From the NCBI GenBank assembly GCA_946223075.1, contig CAMILZ010000001.1, positions 124,001-188,000 of the forward strand: a stretch of DNA of 64,000 nucleotides, given 5' to 3'. Of the stretch, positions 63,953 through 64,000 are shown one piece after another. The notes beneath the pieces are model-generated. The model worked only from the letters and a program-made list of their open reading frames with translations. It was not told the origin of the DNA and made no database searches. Within the stretch, counting starts at the first letter, position 1, and each line of letters opens with the position of its first letter. The translations under genes and the position numbers were made by a program. The stretch comes from an uncultured Dermabacteraceae bacterium (GTDB lineage: Bacteria > Actinomycetota > Actinomycetes > Actinomycetales > Dermabacteraceae).

Positions 63953-64000
63953 GTGCCGTTGCGGAGCGCGAAGCCGTCACCCTTGAAGGGCCGATCCTCG
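63949..64000 (+). CDS. First codons of a probable prephenate dehydrogenase, cut by window end
   Basis: A GTG at 63949 overlaps the rluB stop (GTGA). The 17 residues visible end in EGPIL, which resembles the stretch just before the NAD-binding glycine loop of TyrA. tyrA often follows rluB in actinobacteria. Too short for a sure call. Confidence 0.35.
   Translation, partial: MSAVAEREAVTLEGPIL

Overview
The window is about 64 kb of gene-dense, high-GC chromosome carrying almost only conserved housekeeping genes. By eye it comes from an actinobacterium. It has WhiA-YvcK-RapZ, the integration host factor MihF, an ANTAR response regulator, OpcA, a tryptophan-cluster membrane protein of the actinobacterial type, SUF led by SufR, GTG and TTG starts, and TAGAAT-like -10 elements. 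The gene order matches the order Micrococcales best. A compact Dermabacteraceae-like genome is my guess, because several neighbours usual in larger relatives are missing. No phage, insertion sequence with transposase, CRISPR array or rRNA was seen. One tRNA was found.

Layout. 1-2.35 kb (minus): heme A synthase (cut by the window edge) and a two-gene ABC-2 exporter. 2.5-7.4 kb (plus): iron-sulfur cluster operon sufR-sufB-sufD-Rieske-sufC-sufT. 7.5-10 kb (minus): alanine dehydrogenase and a dicarboxylate/amino-acid symporter. 10.2-17.8 kb (plus): ABC-F protein, efp, nusB, pyrR, mihF, gmk, rpoZ, coaBC, metK. 17.8-25.9 kb (plus): trpE, two small trp-cluster membrane proteins, trpC, trpB, trpA, lgt, pyk. 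25.9-30 kb: tRNA-Leu(CAA), pdtaR-like regulator, thioesterase, polA. 30-31.1 kb: a small lipoprotein gene between inverted 15-bp repeats. 31.3-35.8 kb: rpsA, then aroC-aroK-aroB. 35.9-48.5 kb: TRIC-type membrane protein, coaE, uvrB, a PEBP-like protein, an MBL hydrolase, uvrA, uvrC, rapZ, yvcK, whiA. 48.7-52.2 kb: gap, pgk, tpiA, secG. 52.4-59.8 kb (minus): tkt, tal, zwf, a fused opcA-pgl gene and a type I aroD. 60.2-64 kb (plus): ctaB, xerD, parA, rluB and the first codons of a probable tyrA.

How the genes work together. Central carbon metabolism is well covered: the oxidative and non-oxidative pentose phosphate pathway feeds erythrose-4-phosphate towards the shikimate genes (aroB, aroD, aroK, aroC) and on to tryptophan (trpE, C, B, A), while gap-pgk-tpiA and pyk cover lower glycolysis. 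UvrA, UvrB, UvrC and PolA give nucleotide excision repair. CtaA and CtaB make heme A for the terminal oxidase.

The unusual points are an OpcA-lactonase fusion, a RapZ homologue with a damaged ATP site, and missing neighbours at several junctions (no sufS/sufU, pyrB-carAB-pyrF, gltBD or scpAB where expected). There is also a type I dehydroquinase at the end of the pentose phosphate cluster, and an inverted-repeat motif that both flanks a lipoprotein cassette and builds a 64-bp nested hairpin 21 kb away. I did not find a clearly new multi-gene system; the repeat family is the best candidate for something undescribed.
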